Assembly: GCF_958979055.1 (NCBI RefSeq)
Contig: NC_084887.1
Span: 37,612,620-37,676,619 of the forward strand
Length of the DNA stretch: 64,000 nt
Reading direction: 5' to 3'
Source: Alnus glutinosa
Taxonomy: Eukaryota > Streptophyta > Magnoliopsida > Fagales > Betulaceae
Shown: positions 1 to 17,472 of the stretch, piece by piece
Layout of the letters: each line of letters starts with the position of its first letter
Position numbering within the stretch: the first letter of the stretch is position 1
Notes under the pieces: generated by a model
Database searches by the model: none
What the model was told of the DNA's origin: nothing
The model's input: only the letters and a program-made list of their open reading frames with translations
Position numbers and translations under genes: made by a program

Positions 1-247
1 GCGTGACACTATTTACAATGTTAGATGCTGTAAAATTTAATCTGGACCATAAAATAATTCATCTTTATCCATTTTACTTGAAATCAAAACGATCTTATTT
101 TATGTTTAAAAGTCTACTGCCCTATTTCTATGCACACAAGATACCAGTTTAAAATGTCACGTGTTTTCAATTACATCCCGCATAAATTGGGGTTGACAAT
201 GTTTAATAATCCCACAGTTTGTTGTTATTTTTGTCATTTTTTTTTCC

Positions 248-290
<43 letters not shown>

Positions 291-1965
291 GATGTCCCTT
301 AATGTTCTTGAAGCAGAGGTTTTGCCTTCTCAAATAAAACCAGTCTCAGGGGAGAGAAGAATCTTGTGGGAATATTTGTAATATATTAATACCTCAACGG
401 ATTTTCTTTCCAGCTTGACATCATAATTTAGAGGCTAAGATTACTGAGTCATCGGGAAGAAATATCAGTGTAAGCTAGTGATGTATGTAACATCATGACA
501 AGGATATGAGGTGGAAAAGAAAAGAAAAAAAAAAGTAACAAGGCATGAGGTTGATTTTTGTTGTTTAGATGCCAAGATTACTTATGGTCGTTGGATATGA
601 TGTGGGGGCATACTGTCGTAACAATAACGCAGAGGTTAAAAATTACATTTTTATTTTATTATATTAACTTAATGGTACTAATTAATCATTCCATCTATCA
701 TTATTAAAATAATAATAATATTTAATGACTAATTAACTCAACAAGATAAGATGGTAATTTTAACATACAAATTTTAGAGGAAAGTTTTTAGAGAGAGGAT
801 GGAATTACTAGGCTACATGACCCTTAATAAAAAATATCATTTTAAATTATTCTTCCCATCAATAAATATAACTTAATTTAATACTTTATTAGAATAAACT
901 ACCAACTACCTTTAATTTATGTTTAATCAAACCACACTAAATAGCATGTAGCATATGGGTCATACTTTAATTTATTAGAAAATGTCTTGCACAATATATA
1001 TTCACTCTCGAAGAAGAAGGAATAAACAAATATACAAATTTTCATCCTAAATTGTTAGAATATAGAAAAGAAAAGGTGATGAGAAAGAAAAACATAATCA
1101 ATTAAATTTGATTTGGGTTTTATAACATACTTTCACGTCACACAAAGTTAAGAGCAATAAAAATCTCCATCAATTATATTTAATCTTACGTTTTAATAAG
1201 ATACCCATTGAAAAGTCTACTTACAAAAAGACAACACACAAATAATACAAAATGTAATATCATTATATAAGTTAATTAGATCAAAACAAATAACCTCAGT
1301 GTCAAAGCCGAGTCAGGAATGCGACTATGATTTTACAGAGCCTTATGCTTTGTAATGCAAGAACTTTATGCTCGTGATATTTGATAAGTAAAATATTCAG
1401 ATCTTTCGTTAAAAAAAAGAAAGTCGAAAATGTCAAAGACCTCCATTATCAAATTGGACCGAAATTCATTACAATTGCTTATTTTGATTGCATTTCAATC
1501 TTCAGGCAATTGATAGGTTTCACATGCCCCTCAAAGTGGGACAGGTTGCAATTTGAGCAGACGACGATTGTAGCCAATCCCTATCTAGGACTAGGAGAAT
1601 TCAGAGTTCTTATGACGGGGGCTTGAACCTTGGAAATTTGGAATCATCATTCCAAGCCAAAAATAGTGGAAAGAAATTACTGTGCGCCAATTAAACCTTT
1701 CAAGTTGTTGGGATGATCACATCATGACCATTGAGCACTCATCTAAAACAGGATTTGCTGATCGATATGCTTGTTTAACAATTCAAAGGGCCATGGGCAA
1801 ATGAAAGTCAATGTCTCTTATCCAATTATTATGGTCAATTCCAATTTCCAACACTCCTTATACGCTAAAGCAGAAGAGAGTCAAATTAGAGAGGTATTTT
1901 TACACCAATACATTCAACTATTCGGCATTCAACTGAAGGTCGATGAGTTAGCATCTCACAATGAA
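1..1965. other. intergenic, AT-rich, no gene seen
   Basis: I see no gene here. It is AT-rich with a TA dinucleotide run at about 250-285. Open frames at 1381-1626 and 1771-1998 lack splice context and resemble no family I know, and the first has no ATG start. Confidence 0.6.
250..285. repeat. (TA)n microsatellite
   Basis: An uninterrupted TA dinucleotide run of about 18 units, flanked by A/T-rich sequence. Length is likely to vary between individuals. Confidence 0.9.
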
Positions 1966-2112
1966 AAATGCTACACATATTCTCAAGTTCTCATTTGACA
2001 GTAAAAATCACCGTTAGATGGTACATATACTTTCATTTGTTATTTCATCCAATAGTAATTTTGATTGTCACATCAAGGAGTTAGCAATTGAGAGTGTGTA
2101 ATTGTGTAGCAC
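1966..2112. mobile_element. hairpin MITE, about 145 bp
   Basis: The left side begins GCTACACA (1970) and the right side ends with its complement TGTGTAGC (2110). Beyond that, the arms pair through TCTCA, TTTGACA and the internal GATG/CATC segments, so the whole unit folds back on itself with a few gaps. There is no coding capacity. The layout (short, terminal inverted repeats, intergenic) fits a non-autonomous DNA transposon; I cannot assign the superfamily because the target duplication is unclear. Confidence 0.6.
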
Positions 2113-3613
2113 TCCTCTCTCACAATTGTTTTTCCGATTACAGGGAACACGCAATTGCATGGGATCCCGATCCCGTAGATACACAAAGTAATGAGACTAC
2201 TCATTTAAAATAAAACAAGTAAACCCTAAAAAAGTCAAGCATGTCAACATCCCTAGAGAGGTTGAGAATTAATATTCAGTAGAATTAAGATGACTCAATA
2301 TAAGTTAAACTAAACAATGGAAACATAACCCTTTACTCAACAATATCAATAAAATTAATCCAACTGTTACAGAGTAATTTCTCATTCCTGATGTATCCAC
2401 AAAATACATTATCAAATTCGTGTGATACACATCTGTCAAACACAGAATAATCAGTCGATCAACAATCAATTTTGACAGTTAAAACAAGAATCTAACTGAA
2501 TGCAGTATTGCTGCCAGACACCCATTAGGCTGAAAACCAAGCTTCACCTGCTGCTTCTAAGCAAGGGATGCAACATTTCTCTTCTCGGGTAACATTTATG
2601 AATAAACTGTCAAGGAAAGTTTCCGACTACATTGGTTGACTCTGAATTTTGTCCTCTAAGACCCAGGTCAGCATTCCAACATGTTACAACCATCTCAAGT
2701 TCCAGGCATGTGCCAAGCATGTAAATAAGTGCTGCAATTGGCTCATAGTTCCCTCCGAACAATAGGATAAAGAAATGTGCAGGATAAGCGGCAAAATATA
2801 CAGAACACGAAGGAAGAGTAATATCCTACAAACACCGCGTCATACAGAGAAGAGGAGAGAATACGCGCACTGAGGAATGAAAACAAAACCGCCACAGCAA
2901 CCAAACTATCTGGACTGAGAACATGAGAGTAAGGTTGCCCGAACATCTATTTCAATGCTCCATCAAGGCCGTTTCAGTTTCTGACAGTGGAGCTGCAAGA
3001 AAATTGAACAGAGTTTCAGAATAATACAACCTCCCAACGGGGACAATAGTAAGGACAAGGTAAGTTCTCGATAAAGTTAGGCAGTGGTACAGAACAAGAA
3101 TGCTGCATATATTAATCATGTATTTGTTGTAGAAGGGCAAAGAAATGCAATACAAGCTTCTTTTTTGTGGTGGTGGATGGGGGGGGGGGGGGGGGGAGGG
3201 GTCCCCAGTAAAAAGACAAAAATCTTGAACACAAGTTCTTAGATTTCTATAAAACGCCCTTCTTGTCAGCCTTGCTAAGATGCATAAGGTTGAAGCTGAC
3301 ATATTATGAGGGTCCTGACTCCCAACTAATATCCCAACGTTAAATTAAATCTTAAATAATTGACTATCTAAATTGTCCTAGAAATCCAGAATATTATATA
3401 TAAATATATAATATGATGTAACAGAATACCATATAAAATCTCTCATCCCATATAAGTTCATATTAACCGAACATTTTGGGTTTGAGGCTCTTACCATATC
3501 ACAGTACAATACACATACATTACATGGTAAAGTAAAGCATTCAATAATAAGAATGAGATCATCTAATGACCATAAATCAACTCATAAATGTCTACAACTG
3601 GAATAGTTTGTGG
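2113..3613. other. downstream flank / 3' UTR region of AUG6, no separate gene seen
   Basis: This lies directly 3' of the AUG6 stop and part of it is likely to be the transcribed 3' UTR. It holds an 18-base G run at 3179-3196. The minus-strand frame at 2952-3302 gets its polyproline stretch from that G run and is not credible as a protein. Minus-strand frame 2743-2946 has no recognisable domain. Confidence 0.5.
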
Positions 3614-9760
<6,147 letters not shown>

Positions 9761-9830
9761 CACCAAACCCCCCTTCTCTCTCTCTCTCTCCCCCCTCTCT
9801 CTCGCTCACTCGCTCTATAGGTTTCGTCTC
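9761..9830. repeat. CT-rich leader / promoter tract of AUG6
   Basis: A CT-dinucleotide and C-rich tract lies immediately upstream of the AUG6 start (GA-rich on the AUG6 sense strand). Such tracts are common in plant 5' UTRs and core promoters. Exact transcription start not determinable here. Confidence 0.5.
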
Positions 9831-10250
9831 AGTGTTCTGGTTGGTTTTTTGAATTATTTTTAAAATTTTCTTTTGTTTCGAGTTTTTGCGAAACGAAGGT
9901 CCTTGGGGAAGTGGGTAATTGTGAAGATGGGCTGCGATTTGAATAGACAGGGGTGGGTTTTTTAATTTTAGGTACGTTTGAGGACGATGTGTGAATTTTT
10001 GTTTTTGGGGGATCCTTGGGCTTTGCTTGTTTTCTTATGATGTGGAGGGGCCCACGTTTGGAAACCGATTCGGGAATTTGAAATGGCGGAGGGTGAGAGG
10101 TGGGCCACAGCTAACGTGCGCCGGAGGAACTGTTGCCGGCCAGCTTGATTCGTCTGGTGGCTTTTGTGAATTTTTTTTTTTATTTTTTATTTTCTAAATT
10201 GAGTTAGAGAATTATCTTTTAATTTAATCTATTCAATGAATATGTGTCCT
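9831..10250. other. AUG6 upstream region, relatively GC-rich
   Basis: Contains a GC-rich patch around 10080-10145 with GTGGGCC and GCCGGC motifs, unlike the surrounding AT-rich DNA. It probably contributes to the AUG6 promoter. The plus frame at 9991-10197 has no family resemblance. Confidence 0.4.
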
Positions 10251-10254
10251 AACA

Positions 10255-10378
10255 ACATACGCTTTTTTCTCTATTTTAAAAAAAGATGTCACAATGGTGA
10301 GATTGTGACACATCATTTGAGAACAAGTTTTAAAATTTTTTTTTGAAAAGTCTAGCATTTCTCTTTACATAAATTTAG
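10255..10378. mobile_element. half of a hairpin MITE related to the GAPC-intron element
   Basis: The block from GATTGTGACACATCA to TAGCATTTCTC matches, with substitutions, the right arm of the element in GAPC intron 4 (53306-53365), including the run of T/A between the two blocks. Only one arm is clear, so this copy is truncated or strongly diverged. Confidence 0.45.
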
Positions 10379-10547
10379 CAGTTCAAGAGAATGGAATATG
10401 GAGCTCACCCTTCTTCAAGATAGCATGGGTATTGAGCTCACTTGCCCTAAACAGGTAAGTTCAAGCAAGTGAACCCCACTGCTTCTCTTTTTTAAGCTGT
10501 CGAAATTTTTATAAAATTTATACAACCTAATTTAAAAGGATCATAAT

Positions 10548-11039
10548 TGTAACGACTCAAGAAAAAACGCTAGTCATATTTACGCTTTCTTTTCAAAATG
10601 ACTAGTCAATTTGAAGTTTATTATAATCACTTATAAAGCTTAGTTTTGCCTAGTAAGTACGAGATGTAGGACTTAGCACTCATAAGCATTTATTGTAAAC
10701 TACTCACACTTTATGTGGGTTACTTATCTTCTCAATCTGAAACCGGAGTGTTACAAACCCTCCCCCTCATGTTATATGGTGCTCCAGTACCACATGGTCG
10801 GCGTTACTATATGACTCTGATACAATTTATAACGACAAAAAAAAAAAAAAGCGCTAGCGACATCTGTATTATCACTCCAAAAGAACTAATCAATTTAGAG
10901 TCTTCATGTAATCACTTATAAAGTTTAATTTCACATAATAACTACGCAATGTAAAACTTAGCATACATGAGTATCTTTATAAATCACACACTATATATGT
11001 GCTACTCATCTCTTCCCGGCATAGAACTGAGATATTGCA
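10548..11039 (-). mobile_element. TRIM (miniature LTR retrotransposon) fossil
   Basis: Two direct repeats of about 210 bp (10548-10755 and 10828-11039) flank an internal segment of only about 72 bp. On the minus strand the repeat starts TGTAAC and ends GTTACA (TG...CA). The upstream repeat is followed by a sequence close to the initiator-Met tRNA primer-binding consensus (TGGTATCAGAGC), and a purine-rich tract (GAGGGGGAGGG) precedes the downstream repeat. No coding capacity, as is normal for TRIMs. The two repeats have diverged visibly, so it is old. The flanking 5-mers agree at 4 of 5 positions. Confidence 0.7.
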
Positions 11040-13928
11040 ATTATAAAGATAAATCATATTAAGATAATTGCATATTTATTCTCTAAATGGCTATGATTGT
11101 ACTATAATAATTTAAATATCTCGTGATTATGTTTAGATTCATGTTTTATGCGTACACTTAGTCTTAAGATTAGTTTAATTATTTTGATATCAAGTAAGTT
11201 CAAGATACATGACATCATTTATGCTGTAAAATAAAAGTCTTTTTACATATCCACCAGTGATATGAAAATACGATGCTTCCAACGCCAGTTTAGAAGGTTG
11301 TTTTTGTTGCTTACGTTGGGTGCCAACCAACTATCTTAAATCTTAAAAAGATATATAGCTTCAAAGTAAATAGAACTACACTTGGGACGAGGATGTGATT
11401 GGGGTTAGTCACGCTGTACGTTGCACAGCTGTTTTGTTTTTTTGGAAGTACTTTTGGTCATTGTGATTTGGCGAGTTAATACTATATTTCTAAACAAAAT
11501 TGTGAAAAATATTTTCGTTTAGGAGTATATTTTCAAAAAATGAAAAGTAACATAAAAAAAAAAAAAAAAAAAAAAAGCATTTTTAAAAAAACATTATTTT
11601 AAATGTTAAACTGCAATTTTACTAAACACTTTTGTATTTTTTTTTTTATATTTTCAAATTATAATTTTTTTAAAAATAACTCCCAAACAATACATTAATT
11701 ATTTAAAATAAATAAATAAATAAATCACATGTTTTAAAAGTATTACTTTCTAAATCACACGTTTTAGAAACCGAAAAAATATAATCCCGAGAGGAAGTGG
11801 TAGCCACTAGCCATTGAGTTTATCTCGCCATTTGATTGCTTCATCCAGCATAATGATGCGCAAAGCTGGTCAGCTAATTCTACGTGGCCTTTGCATATTA
11901 AAAGAAATGGCCTTCATTATGTCTTCCATATTTTAATTGTTCTTTTATTTTCTACTTTAACTATCAATTTGGTATGCGAGGGTTGAATGGCCTTTTTTTT
12001 TTTTTTTTTTTTACAGTGGCTTTTGAATGCATTCATGTGCAATATTTTTGTTCTTTTTTATTTGGGTTCTATTGTAAGGCATTTTTATTTCATTAGATGA
12101 CCAACTTTTTTTTATAAAAACGTAATTAATTAAATTGATGCGCACTTAGCCCTTATCTTTTTTTCTTTTTTGATTCACACTTAACCCTTATCGATGACGA
12201 CTTATTTGCACTCAAACCTCCTATGAACTAACACTTCATTTGCACTGAGGCATTTTTGTCGTTTCAGGTAATGGAGGGACTCTTTTGTATGCATTCATGT
12301 GCAATGTTTTTGTGCCTTTCTCTTTCTTTTTCTTTTCCCCCCTCTTGTAAGGCATTTTAATTTCATTATATGACCAACTTGTTAAATCGTGTAATGAATT
12401 AAATTTATTATTTTTGTTACTTTAAATACGTGACATCGACACAATAATTTGTTGCGATATTACAACAAATAATACTCAATTCAATCATTGTCTTACTAAT
12501 TGAAAATAGTATAATCCCACGTATAAAATGATTATAATTTTTACTGTAACTTTTTACAAATTCATGTGACGGTCTACATTTTATAAAAATGAATATCATG
12601 TAAACTGTTACGTTAGTTTGTAAACATAGTAAATATCATATAAATTGTCATAACAAATAACATTTTAATAGCTAACGTGATAAATATCAGGTTGGTTTGT
12701 AAGAAACTTTTGATAAAGACTATAATACCCTTTTTGTAAAATACCCTTAGCAACACGCAAGGGGATAGATATCTTGCATTTGGGGGCATGCTTTCCTTTT
12801 CATCTGAAATTCCTCCCCCATTTCATTGGGGTGACGTGGCATTACCCCTTTTTTCTTCTGTCCTCTCATGGTTTATTTCTTTTTTTTTTACTCCTGGGCT
12901 TCTATCCTCTTCTCATCACCATCAAACTCCATTGCTTTTGAATATCAATTATTCAAAAAAAGAAAAGAAAAAAAGAATATCAATTATTCATATATTAATG
13001 ACTTGAATGTTGGTTAAATTAAAGGCTTGGACCCTTGGTGGTATTTATCTTTCCTTTCTACCATCATGGTTGGTGATCAAGCGTGTCCATTTGAGACACG
13101 TGTAACTTACTCGGAGATTGGCTAGTCACAAAATGTTTTTAATTCAATGATCAGTTATTTAATTTGTTTTTTTTAAGTGGTACATGACAAATAAAAAAAA
13201 CAAAAACAAAAAGAAGCGGTTAAATCCAAAACAATGAAAGAGTTTTTATTAAAATACATTTTTTGATTAAAAAGTGACTGAATTAGTATTTATAACTCCC
13301 ATGCCAATTTTTTTCCCCCCCATATTTTGTAGAAACTACGTACAGCAAAACTCCTAACAATGTAAAGAACTTGAAAATGCTTCTAAATAACATCAAATAT
13401 AGAGGGACAGGAGACATAAGCGCCTAAACTAATATTCTAATCCAGCGAAACGAGAGTCGAACATCGAAACACACTAAAGAAGTTCTTGGTAACCAAAATC
13501 TTCAGAACTCGATAACACAGTGAACAAAATGCCTCAAGTGGAGATAAGCTAGGCATGAATAGGACTAAACTAGCAATGTGAGAACCCTTGGTGAAAAATC
13601 CTTGTTGATGAGCAAAAAATGAAGCAATGAGAAACACATAATCCTATGTCAATATTGCTTTAGTCGTGGCAATTTACTTGGGCATGACCACAGACTCCAT
13701 AGTAGCCTCCTACTCACTAAGGCAAAATTATATAGCTGCTATTTTAACGTTCTTTTTGTTTATTATTTATTTATTTTTGGCAATCTTACAATCGCAATTC
13801 ATATATATTTAGAAGATAAATGACTTATTATTCAACAAGCAGAGACTAAACCAACTTTCAAATAATAGAAAAAGTCAAAAAGGTTAGGATTACATAAATA
13901 CTTTTCATATTTGCAGAGCAATAACGTA
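11040..13928. other. intergenic, AT-rich, no gene seen
   Basis: No gene is recognised. It holds poly-A/T runs (for example 11548-11576 and 11993-12012) and a direct duplication: the block around 12015-12115 (GCATTCATGTGCAAT ... AAGGCATTTT ... ATGACCAAC) recurs at about 12290-12385. The frames at 12788-13006 and 13437-13637 are unsupported. Confidence 0.5.
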
Positions 13929-15443
13929 TCATCTCCTATATGGCTTCAAATGATAATTCTGGAACTCTGAAGCAAATGTTATCGACTCTTCATCAAGTTT
14001 CTTCTTTAATCTTCTCCAAGTTCTCAGCATATCAGATTGTATTAGGCCCCTGTAAAGCGTCTCAAAAGTTACCTTCTGTGGGAGAAAGCCCCTCTCTATC
14101 ATCTCCACAAAAAACTGGCACGCCTCTCTCCACTTTTGTTTCTCACATAACCCATGAATCAACATTGTATATGAATCCAAATCTGGTCCTTCCCCACACT
14201 CTCTCATATCATCCCATAACTCCTTCACAATCTCCATACGATTCAACTTCAAAAACATCCCCACCAATATATTATACGTGTGAATACTAGGCATACACAA
14301 ACACTCCCCCTTCATTTTCCTATACAACTTTAAAGCACTATCCACATCTTTTCTTCCCCTATACTCCTTAAAGAAACAATTATAAGTTGCGGCACATAGA
14401 CTAACCCCAGTCCTCACCATCTCCTCAAGCAACTTCTCTGCATCCTCAAGCCTCCCACATGAACAAAGGCACTTAACCACCGAAGTATATGTTGCCACAC
14501 TCGGGGAGATCCCTTTCTCCCTCATCAACCTCAACTTATCAAGCGACAACTCAGGCTTATGTGCTCTGCTATACACATGGAGCACGATCGAAAAACTAGT
14601 TACATCCGGCTCAATCCCTCTCTCCCTCATTTCATCGAACACCTTCTCCACGTTCCTTATCGTCCTCTCGAACCTACCCTCCGGATGCAAACTCGCCCTC
14701 CTACAAATCCCATTCAACAAAACATTATACGTAACCACATTCGGCTCAATCCCTCTCCCCACCATGTCGTTCAAAAACTTCTCCGCCATGTCAATCCTAC
14801 CAATCTTGCACCACCCATATATCAAAATGGTATACATTTTCGTATCCGGCAAAAACCCATGTTTCTTTTTGTTAAAAACCTCGGTTGCAACCTTAACAAA
14901 CCCATACTTGCAAAGGGTGTCCAACAGATAACAAAAATCATCATTGTTTGTCTTGATTTGACTAAAACCTTCAATGTCATCGAAAGCACGAATGGCTTGG
15001 CGTGTAAGACCAGCGGTGATTAGTCTACGGATCAAGATCAAGAACGTGGCGGGTGTGGGGAAGAGGTTGCGTTGGTCCATTTCGATAATGAGCTGCCAAG
15101 CGAGATCGAACTGGCGGACTTTGGCAACGAGGTCGATGAGGATGTGGTAGGAGGTGGGGGTGAGAGGAGAGGAAGGGAGGGACTTGGAGTAGTTGAAAAG
15201 GGCGAGGGCGATTTTGGAAGAGTGTTTGAGGCGGAGGAGGGTTTGGTGGAGGAGGTGAGGGGTGAGAGTGACGCCGTGGAGCTGGAGAGAGGCCTCCATG
15301 GCGTGGAAGGGGTTGTGGTGGTGGAGGAGGATCTTCGAGATGGACTCGGCCTCGTTTGAGGGCTCAAGAGTGGGGAGGTTGAGAGAAGAGAAGGGGCGGA
15401 TTCGGAGGGAAAGGAAGCGAGTTTGGATTATCCTTAACGCCAT
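13929..15443 (-). CDS. P-class pentatricopeptide repeat protein, probably mitochondrial
   Basis: One uninterrupted exon of 504 codons, typical of plant PPR genes. Known for the family: helical-repeat proteins that bind specific organellar RNAs and act in their stability, splicing, cleavage or translation. Seen: residues 1-25 are rich in Arg, Ser and Leu with no acidic residues (MALRIIQTRFLSLRIRPFSS), which suggests a mitochondrial presequence. From about residue 95 to 480 there are about ten tandem 35-residue motifs, for example MYTILIYGWCKIGRIDMAEK, VVTYNVLLNGICR, TYTSVVKCLCSCGRLEDAEK and DLDSYTMLIHGLCEKQKW. There is no E, DYW or SMR domain, so it is P-class. The overall shape recalls the Arabidopsis At2g13420/At1g80550 pair, but that is memory only. 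The target RNA cannot be inferred. The start is the first ATG and is followed directly by the presequence. Confidence 0.92.
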   Translation of the reverse strand: MALRIIQTRFLSLRIRPFSSLNLPTLEPSNEAESISKILLHHHNPFHAMEASLQLHGVTLTPHLLHQTLLRLKHSSKIALALFNYSKSLPSSPLTPTSYHILIDLVAKVRQFDLAWQLIIEMDQRNLFPTPATFLILIRRLITAGLTRQAIRAFDDIEGFSQIKTNNDDFCYLLDTLCKYGFVKVATEVFNKKKHGFLPDTKMYTILIYGWCKIGRIDMAEKFLNDMVGRGIEPNVVTYNVLLNGICRRASLHPEGRFERTIRNVEKVFDEMRERGIEPDVTSFSIVLHVYSRAHKPELSLDKLRLMREKGISPSVATYTSVVKCLCSCGRLEDAEKLLEEMVRTGVSLCAATYNCFFKEYRGRKDVDSALKLYRKMKGECLCMPSIHTYNILVGMFLKLNRMEIVKELWDDMRECGEGPDLDSYTMLIHGLCEKQKWREACQFFVEMIERGFLPQKVTFETLYRGLIQSDMLRTWRRLKKKLDEESITFASEFQNYHLKPYRR

Positions 15444-17087
15444 TGATGGCTTCTCTCAGCTGGCAAAAAATAGGAATCAGGTATTTTGGATAAAAATTGC
15501 TGAAAGAGGAACGTCAATTCGACGACTAACGAAAACCATAAGTCCTGTTTGCTTCGCAGGAAAAGAAAATAAAAATTAGAAGCCGAAAAGGAATGGTGCT
15601 CACCTCAGTCTCTGTCACTGTGTCGTAGACTCGTAGAGGTCGACGAGTCGCTCGGTACCGAAGCAAAGCGTGCAATTGGCTTTTGGGGGTTTTGAACGAA
15701 TTTTTAAGTGGTTGTTTGTACCTTTCGAATTTTTTAAGTTAATTACTGGTATTAAAGTACAATCATTTGTGGGAGAACCGCAGTAATTGCAGAAAATAGA
15801 TTGGAGAAAAGGTCGTAGGTTTTAGTGAGTCTACTCGCTTTATGGGCCTCAACTTTGGGACAAAATTAAAGGGTCCACTGATCCATAATTTGTTGGGCGA
15901 TTGTTAGGTTTATTGTTTTCATTATCTCCTAATATGTTTTGAGCTATAGACTTTTTGTTTCTTCCTAAATAAATTTAGTGGAATTGAATCTTCTCCTTGT
16001 CCTTCAAAGACTATGTTTTTTTTTTTTTTTTTTTTTTTAATTATTATTATTTTTATATTCAATTTTTTTAAGCAATAAGGCATTGGAAGTGACACTGGCG
16101 TGTCACTGGTGATAGCTGACAGGACTTTCTTATTTCTCCATCTATTGTTGAAACTGGATTTGTGTCTATCCGCCAGAGTCAGCACAACATGCTTCCCTCT
16201 ATGGTGTTTGCTGGCCTCCTTCGGTTCTGCCACCTCAAGCCACAGCCTCGTCGAACTTCAGTGCTCTGCGCATAGCCAGCACGCGCTAGGGATTTTCTCC
16301 TTGGGCAACCGTGTGTGTGGGCCACGCTCCATCTTCTAGGTCGTAACTGGTGGTTCCCAACGGTCGCCAGCTGTAGTGGTGTTCCTAAGGACAACATGTG
16401 GTCTGCAAGCGCCATCTCCGATGACAGCAGTCTCTCCGGACGCTAGATCTGTGATATGGTGCTTTCTATTATGGTTTTCGGTGTTGTAGTGTAGTTTTTG
16501 CTAGTCTGTATGTTAAATTTTCAAATATTATTAGATTTTTAATGGCTTGATAGCTAGATCAGTCATCTATCATTTGTTATGGCATTTTATTGTTAAATAG
16601 AAGCTCATATGTTTATTCCTGTAATATTTGGTATTTGTAGGCAGCACCTAAGTAAAAAAAAATTTATGTTTTAGTGTGTAGGGAGTTTGGTACCTTTATT
16701 CACTGTATTTGTCTTTGGGCATTTGACATATCAATGAAGATCGGTTTTCTTGTTAAAAAAAAATAAATAAAAATTGGGAACTTACTTAATTCAAAAAAAA
16801 AATTAAAATTGTTAAGATTTTGCTGCCCAGCAAAATCACTAAAATTTACAAGGAAAATTATATTATCCCATAAAAAATATATAAACTCTAAATCAAATAA
16901 TAATATATGATAAAATAAAATAAAATAATAATTAGAACAATAACAAGTAAGAAAATGAGTGTTATATGAATTGTCACATCATTTTATAAGCGTAATAAGT
17001 ACCATATAAACTAACATATGATATGCAATATTTTAATAATTGACATAATAACTGTGACATAAATTGTCACTTCAATTATAGTAAAAA
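15444..17087. other. intergenic between PPR gene and PUX1
   Basis: The left part is the PPR promoter side, with a TGGGCC site II-type box near 15843. The rest is mostly retroposon-like (see 16040-16785) and AT-rich DNA around 16800-17080. No independent gene is seen. Frames at 15922-16415 on both strands fall in the retroposon-like block. Confidence 0.5.
16040..16785 (+). mobile_element. possible 5'-truncated LINE-like tail
   Basis: A non-coding block of higher GC content (about 16080-16450) grades into a TG/AT-rich segment and ends in an A-rich tail (about 16755-16785). This is the usual look of a plant LINE 3' end. It is preceded by a T run (16018-16038). I did not find target duplications and there is no reverse-transcriptase coding sequence, so the assignment is tentative. 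Confidence 0.35.
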
Positions 17088-17105
17088 CTATAATGAAAAG
17101 TCTTT

Positions 17106-17185
17106 AAGGGGTAACTCAATCGGTTAGGGACCAAGCCACATGAAGCGGAGGTCACTAGTTCGAATCTTTCATCCCCTATTGTGTG

Positions 17186-17226
<41 letters not shown>
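17106..17226 (+). mobile_element. tRNA-derived SINE with poly(A) and target duplications
   Basis: The tRNA-like head at about 17108-17177 has an A-box-like TAACTCAATCGGTTAGGG, a B-box-like GGTCACTAGTTCGAATC and complementary ends (GGGGT/ATCCCC). A short unrelated body and about 35 A residues (17191-17225) follow. Flanking direct repeats CTATAATGAAAAGTCTTT (17088-17105) and CTATAATGAAAGGCCTTC (17227-17244) agree at 15 of 18 positions. Pol III promoter boxes, an A tail and a long target duplication together define a SINE. It lies about 250 bp upstream of the PUX1 start codon, in the same orientation. Confidence 0.8.
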
Positions 17227-17228
<2 letters not shown>

Positions 17229-17472
17229 ATAATGAAAGGCCTTCTAATCTCACAATGAGCACTATAAGAAGAGCCCAAATTGGATTTGCAGGCCCATGTC
17301 AACGCAATCTTAGAAAAGGCCGGCCTACAAATGCGGTTACGCACGTGCAAGCGAAGACTTGTACGGGGAGGAAAGGAATTCCCACTTCCCAGACAGAAAG
17401 GGAGAAGTCCCGGTGGATAAAAAATTCAGGACTAGGAACGCAGACATAAGATTCGCTGTCCTTTGTTCTCTG

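Noticed and set aside
2952-3302. 116-codon minus-strand frame with a polyproline stretch
   Set aside because: The prolines come from the 18-base G run on the plus strand; no family similarity or splice context.
13940-15359. Several 95-154-codon frames on both strands within the PPR gene
   Set aside because: Shadows of the 504-codon PPR frame; their odd composition (for example Glu/Gly or Ser/Pro-rich) follows from the codon use of the real gene.
17108-17177. tRNA gene
   Set aside because: A and B boxes and paired ends are present, but the poly(A) tail and long target duplications show a SINE, and the arms do not make a proper anticodon stem.
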